Of a stretch of 64,000 bases of DNA, positions 59,602 to 64,000 are shown in pieces. The position numbers were made by a program, and so were the translations under genes. The stretch is from an uncultured Pseudomonadales bacterium (lineage in GTDB: Bacteria; Pseudomonadota; Gammaproteobacteria; Pseudomonadales; Pseudohongiellaceae), in assembly GCA_943789485.1 (NCBI GenBank), contig CALSUH010000030.1, positions 1-64,000 of the forward strand, read 5' to 3'. The notes below the pieces were generated by a model. The model did no database searches. It saw only the letters and a list, made by a program, of their open reading frames with translations, and was not told where the DNA came from. Each line of letters starts with the position of its first letter. Positions within the stretch are counted from its first letter, which is position 1.

Positions 59602-60953
59602 ACATGGTCAGTCTCTTTATCTGTAGAAATTAGACTGCTTTTATCAATGATGGAGTTAGAGGCTGCCCGACTTAGCGGCAGCCTGCAGATGAAGCTACTG
59701 CCCTCGCCTATAGCACTATTGATCTCTAGTTCAGCCTCGTGTCTCGCCAGAATATGTTTCACGATAGCCAGGCCCAAACCAGTTCCACCGGTATCCGACG
59801 ATCGATTCCCATCGATTCGATAGAACCGTTCTGTGAGTCGCGGGATATGATGGTTCTCAATGCCAATGCCATTGTCCGTTACTGCTATATCTAAGGAACT
59901 CTTCCCTTCGTTAGCTGATAGTTTTATACGCCCGCCAGCAGCTGTGTATTTGGCCGCGTTTATGAGCAAGTTGGAAATTGCACTGTACAGCTCACTCCGT
60001 TTGCCAACGAGGCATAGAGACGGGGGGCAGACAAGCTCAAAGGTATGCGCCTTGTCCTTGAACATCTGCTGAGTGTCGCTGTGTATTTCGGAAAATAAAC
60101 TCTTCAGGTCAATAACGTCTTGTGTCTTGGTAAGTCCCTTCGTCTCGAGGCTAGATAACATCAGCAAATCTCGAACTATATTTTCCATGCGCTTCGAGTG
60201 CTGCTGCATCTGATGCATGGGCTTATGCCATTTCTCGTCGATTCCGTCGAGATTGTCGAGAATCGCTTCGAGGTATCCCTTTATGACGGTTATCGGAGTG
60301 CCTAGCTCGTGAGAGACGTTACCAACGAAGTCTTTGCGCATGGACTCGAGGCGGTGCAGCAACGTAATGTCGCGGACAATCATCAGGCGTTCGTTCTCGC
60401 CAAATAAGGCTATCTGAAACTCGAGTATTTTGCTGCTCTCCCCAGGTGCCTCCATTTTTAGCGTCTCATCATAATTTCCGCTATGGAAATACTCCGCGAA
60501 GCTCGGATTGCGTATGAGGTTGGTTATGGATTGATTGCGGTCCTTTGGATGTTGTAGGCCGAGTAATTTTTCGGCCGCGAAATTCCACCAATCCAGATTG
60601 CCTTGCTTATTGATCATGACAACAGCCATTTCAAGTGCTGCAGAAGATTCCTGTGCCTTGTTGACGATATTAGCTAGATAAGAGCTCGCGCGCCGTTCTT
60701 GCTTCTGTAGGCGGTATATTCCGTCGAATATATCTCCCCAGAGTCCAATGCTTTCTGGTGGTTCGGAATCACTTTCGGAAGAATCTCGGTTTAGCCATAA
60801 ATTGAAGCGTCTTAGCTGATAGAGATTATACAGGTAGTAGACGCACAGGCTGATCAGCATAACCCAGCTGATATGACCCACGGCATAGCCGATGACGGCG
60901 GCCAATGATAATAGCAGGCAGAGCCGATTTAGTTCAGTGCGCCAATTCTGCAA
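59598..60953 (-). CDS. phoR: PhoR-type sensor histidine kinase
   Basis: N-terminal TM pair, PAS, FVGNVSHELGTPITVIKGYLEAI, GTGLGLAIVKHILARHEAEL; converges on phoU. Confidence 0.88.
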   Translation of the reverse strand: MQNWRTELNRLCLLLSLAAVIGYAVGHISWVMLISLCVYYLYNLYQLRRFNLWLNRDSSESDSEPPESIGLWGDIFDGIYRLQKQERRASSYLANIVNKAQESSAALEMAVVMINKQGNLDWWNFAAEKLLGLQHPKDRNQSITNLIRNPSFAEYFHSGNYDETLKMEAPGESSKILEFQIALFGENERLMIVRDITLLHRLESMRKDFVGNVSHELGTPITVIKGYLEAILDNLDGIDEKWHKPMHQMQQHSKRMENIVRDLLMLSSLETKGLTKTQDVIDLKSLFSEIHSDTQQMFKDKAHTFELVCPPSLCLVGKRSELYSAISNLLINAAKYTAAGGRIKLSANEGKSSLDIAVTDNGIGIENHHIPRLTERFYRIDGNRSSDTGGTGLGLAIVKHILARHEAELEINSAIGEGSSFICRLPLSRAASNSIIDKSSLISTDKETDHV

Positions 60954-61324
60954 GCTGAGATACCTAGAAACATAATCGATGATCTGCCTATTGGGCTGCT
61001 AAGAGAGGTGGTCATCAAAGACTACTCAGAAGCCATTGTGGTGTCGGTATATTGTAGTTGTATGAAAGTGCACCGGCTAGCTCTAAGTGCATACTCGCGG
61101 CCTAAACAGGGATTTTTTGCCGTTCTCAAAATAGTCGATACTCTCGGTTGAGTCTAAGCTTCTCAAGGGAAGGCGTCTTCCGTTTTACGAGGGCATGGCG
61201 CTATTTAATATAGATCAGGAGGAAAAGGTAAAAATGTTAGATTAGTTCTGTAAATGAGCAGCTAAATCACTATAATGCGCTGGAATTTTTTAACCAATCA
61301 TTATGTGAATAATCTGGAAACGAC

Positions 61325-62365
61325 ATGAGTTTACGTACCCAAATATCTTCAGCTTTACTTGTCTCAGTAGGGCTTATCTCTCCCGCTGTGCTAGCCGATA
61401 CAGGCCAGTTCTATGTAGCCCCCGGGCTGCAGTGGATGGATTTCGATGATACGACTGGCCTCAAAGAAGATGTGAATTACTTCCTCGGGATCGGCTACGA
61501 TTTAACCGACCGACTTAGTTTTGAGCTGAGCACGTTTGATTTGGATACTAAAGTCTCAGGTGGCCGGGAGATTGACATTGATCACTACAAATTAGATCTC
61601 ATCTACGATTTAGGTGTAAATCTTGGTGCTTTCGATACCTTTGTTCTTGGTGGTGTGGGCAATAGCAATTTTGGTGGTGAAAACGACACGCTGTGGGATA
61701 TGGGCGGCGGAGTAAGCTACAAGATTACCGATAACTGGTCTTGGCGGACAACAGTCCGCTCTTTTCAGTACATAGGTCGTGATCACGAAGATTTGGATGT
61801 GGGTATTGAGACCGCCTTGGTCTACCGCTTTGGTGGTAACAAGTCTCGTCCAGCAGCGGCTAGGACAGCAACTTCTGCAGCTTCAACAGTGGACCCTGAT
61901 ACAGATAGAGATGGTGTGCTGGATAGCCGTGATAACTGCCCAGACACACTTATAAGCTACGCAGTCGATACCGATGGTTGCCCGATTTCAGTGGAAGAAG
62001 TGGCAAGGGTTGAGCTGATGGTTAATTTTGATTTTGACCGTTCTGAAGTCAAATCTGAATATTTTTCAGAAATACAGGAAGTGGCTGATTTCATGACACG
62101 GTTTCCAGATGTCGATATAGAGCTTGAAGGGCATACCGATAGCCGCGGATCACAGGCCTACAATCTTGGTCTTTCAAATCGTCGTGTCGCTGCTGTTCGT
62201 CAAGTTATGATTGATCGCTTTAACGTACAAGCAAGCCGTGTATCGTCTCGCGGCTACGGTGAGTCTCAACCGCTTGCAAGCAACGACTCTGACGCCGGCC
62301 GTGCCGAGAATCGGCGTGTAATGACTGTAGTTATCAACACAGTTGAGAGCTACCGACCGCGCTAG
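61325..62365 (+). CDS. OmpA-family outer membrane protein with TSP3-like repeat
   Basis: Signal peptide, beta-barrel-like N-terminus, DTDRDGVLDSRDNCPDT, C-terminal ELEGHTDSRGSQAYNLGLSNRRVAAV. Confidence 0.93.
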   Translation: MSLRTQISSALLVSVGLISPAVLADTGQFYVAPGLQWMDFDDTTGLKEDVNYFLGIGYDLTDRLSFELSTFDLDTKVSGGREIDIDHYKLDLIYDLGVNLGAFDTFVLGGVGNSNFGGENDTLWDMGGGVSYKITDNWSWRTTVRSFQYIGRDHEDLDVGIETALVYRFGGNKSRPAAARTATSAASTVDPDTDRDGVLDSRDNCPDTLISYAVDTDGCPISVEEVARVELMVNFDFDRSEVKSEYFSEIQEVADFMTRFPDVDIELEGHTDSRGSQAYNLGLSNRRVAAVRQVMIDRFNVQASRVSSRGYGESQPLASNDSDAGRAENRRVMTVVINTVESYRPR

Positions 62366-62403
62366 TAGCTGGCACCGTCGCTAGGTAGTCGACTGTAAAA
62401 TCG

Positions 62404-62430
62404 GCCCCCACTGCACTGTGCAGTGGGGGC
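62404..62430. other. Perfect 12-bp inverted repeat hairpin
   Basis: gcccccactgca-ctg-tgcagtgggggc between the OmpA gene and ubiC. Confidence 0.75.
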
Positions 62431-62454
62431 GCCCATTCCCGCCATTCTCGATAA

Positions 62455-63021
62455 TTGATGCCCTTGCAATCGAAACCTGACTCCAAGCTATTGTCCGAGA
62501 AACCGTCTCTTGCGGTCCCTGATATCTCGGATTCAAGTCTCGACTGGCATAGCCAGGGAGAGCGTCGCTCGCTGCCTGTTGAGGCGTGGAGGCAATGGCT
62601 ATACGACTCGAGCTCACTCACCAAGTTGTTGATTCGAAAGAGCGCTGGAGACTTTCGCGTTGAGGTTCTTGAAGAGGCGTGGTTGCTGCCTCTAAATTCA
62701 GCCGTTCGCTCCTGCTTTGGACCCTTGGCGAGTGACCATCGATTCTGGTCCCGCAAGGTGGTACTTATTGGCGATAATACTCCTTGGGTATTGGCGCACA
62801 CGCTGATTCCTGAATTTAGTCTGACGGGTCCGCTCAAGCATGTACTAGAGCTAAACGAGAAACCACTCGGTGAATACCTGTTCAGCCACCCCGATCTGAT
62901 CAGAAGCGGTATCGATATAACCCCCCTGGCAGGGAATTCCTGGGGAAGGCGCAGTCTTTTCTATCTCTTCGGGAAGCCAATAATGGTGGCCGAATTTTTC
63001 TTGCCCGCCATATTGGACTAG
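62455..63021 (+). CDS. ubiC: Chorismate lyase
   Basis: WLYDSSSLTKLLIRKSAGDFRVEVL, RKVVLIGDNTPWVLAHTLIPE, WGRRSLFYLFGKPIMVAEFFLPAI. Confidence 0.88.
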   Translation: MMPLQSKPDSKLLSEKPSLAVPDISDSSLDWHSQGERRSLPVEAWRQWLYDSSSLTKLLIRKSAGDFRVEVLEEAWLLPLNSAVRSCFGPLASDHRFWSRKVVLIGDNTPWVLAHTLIPEFSLTGPLKHVLELNEKPLGEYLFSHPDLIRSGIDITPLAGNSWGRRSLFYLFGKPIMVAEFFLPAILD

Positions 63022-63174
63022 CCGCGTTAATCGATTCGACTTTTTCGCAAAGCATTCTATACTTTAGTTAAGTAATCTCCGCGCACGTCTAGATTTTATT
63101 TTTAGAAGGCGCAGGCAATGGAACACAATGGATGTGTTCGCCGGATTATTTGTCTACAGAGAAGGAGTCTCTGC

Positions 63175-64000
63175 ATGAATAATAAGAAACTGACGCTGAA
63201 TATTAATGATTCTGAGAAGCCGCAAAGCGTCACCGCCAAATCGATAAACACTGCTCTAGATGTAACCCGACTCTACCTCAAAGAAATTGGCCATACGCCT
63301 TTGCTGTCCGCGGAAGAAGAGGTGTATTATGCGCGGCGCGCGTTACGCGGAGATAGTGCCAGCAGGCGCAGGTTGATTGAAAGCAATCTGCGCCTCGTCG
63401 TAAAAATTGCGCGGCGCTATCTGAATAGAGGGCTCTGCCTACTCGACTTAATAGAGGAGGGTAATCTGGGATTGATTCACGCTGTGGAGAAATTTGATCC
63501 TGAGAAGGGCTTTCGTTTCTCTACGTACGCGACGTGGTGGATTCGGCAAAATATCGAGCGTGGTTTGATGAATCAGTCGAGAACTATTCGTTTGCCGGTT
63601 CATATTGTTAAACGGCTGAACGGCTTTCTTAGAGCTCAGCGAGACTACGTCACAGAGACAGGGCAAGAGGCAGGCAGTCGCGAAATCGCGATGTCGACCG
63701 GCTGCTCGCGGCTGGATATTGAACGATTGATGATTCTGAATGAGAGTCTAAGCTCGATAGATGCACCAGCCGCCGCTGATTCTGAAACGGCGGTAGTCGA
63801 CATGCTCAGCGCAGAGACAAAACAGAATCCCCGCAATCACGTTCAAGCATCTGAGATGCGCGCTCGAATAGAGTGCTGGTTACTGCAACTGTCCGAGAAG
63901 CAGCGGGAGATTATCTGTCGACGTTTCGGATTGAGAGGCTTTGATACCGACACACTTGAGAACGTGGGTGTAGAAGTGGGACTTACGCGGGAAAGAGTTA
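63175..64000 (+). CDS. rpoS: RNA polymerase sigma factor RpoS, 5' partial (runs off window)
   Basis: Manual translation: [32 protein letters not shown]...[54 protein letters not shown]. Confidence 0.88.
   Translation, partial: MNNKKLTLNINDSEKPQSVTAKSINTALDVTRLYLKEIGHTPLLSAEEEVYYARRALRGDSASRRRLIESNLRLVVKIARRYLNRGLCLLDLIEEGNLGLIHAVEKFDPEKGFRFSTYATWWIRQNIERGLMNQSRTIRLPVHIVKRLNGFLRAQRDYVTETGQEAGSREIAMSTGCSRLDIERLMILNESLSSIDAPAAADSETAVVDMLSAETKQNPRNHVQASEMRARIECWLLQLSEKQREIICRRFGLRGFDTDTLENVGVEVGLTRERV

Noticed and set aside
62334-62837. 167-aa minus ORF overlapping ubiC
   Set aside because: Opposite to a recognisable chorismate lyase and runs through the perfect hairpin; spurious.
1-64000. CRISPR array, tRNA/rRNA genes, phage module, toxin-antitoxin or retron-like defence system
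   Set aside because: None recognised: no regularly spaced repeats, no structural RNA sequence identified by eye, no phage or defence proteins among the translations. tRNAscan and Rfam searches would be needed to exclude small RNAs.

Overview
The window is a 64 kb chromosomal segment of what looks like a marine-type gammaproteobacterium. No rRNA, tRNA, CRISPR array or prophage was recognised. The backbone is mostly housekeeping: nei/RNase J, photolyase + DUF2256, lytic enzymes, heme A synthase, cysE, a 7TM-DISM hybrid kinase, feoAB/bfd/bfr, ppx/ppk, pstSCAB-phoU-phoR, an OmpA-like protein, ubiC, and a 5' partial rpoS at the right edge. Decayed gene fragments lie between these blocks (SDR, DUF2339, receiver domain, SIMPL, FAH). 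The standout region is ~9.05-17.18 kb. Two direct, degenerate copies of the same chimeric IS91/IS3 remnant bracket a compact, visibly AT-richer minus-strand operon: PLP gamma-lyase, APC amino-acid permease, PfkB sugar kinase (PsuK-like), pseudouridine-5'-phosphate glycosidase (PsuG), and 2OG-Fe(II) oxygenase. A convergent uridine-kinase homologue sits at the operon's end. I propose, as an untested inference, that the operon degrades a hypermodified pseudouridine. A nucleoside carrying both a 3-amino-3-carboxypropyl group and an N-methyl group, such as m1acp3-Psi, would use every enzyme class present. Other useful signals are a 14-bp direct repeat between a membrane-anchored AraC regulator and a pair of paralogous membrane proteins, a Pho box at pstS with a phoR lacking an adjacent phoB, a Fur-like site between feoA and bfd, and a dispersed ~18-bp repeat family near gene remnants. 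All calls come from reading the sequence and supplied translations; no searches or computations were run.
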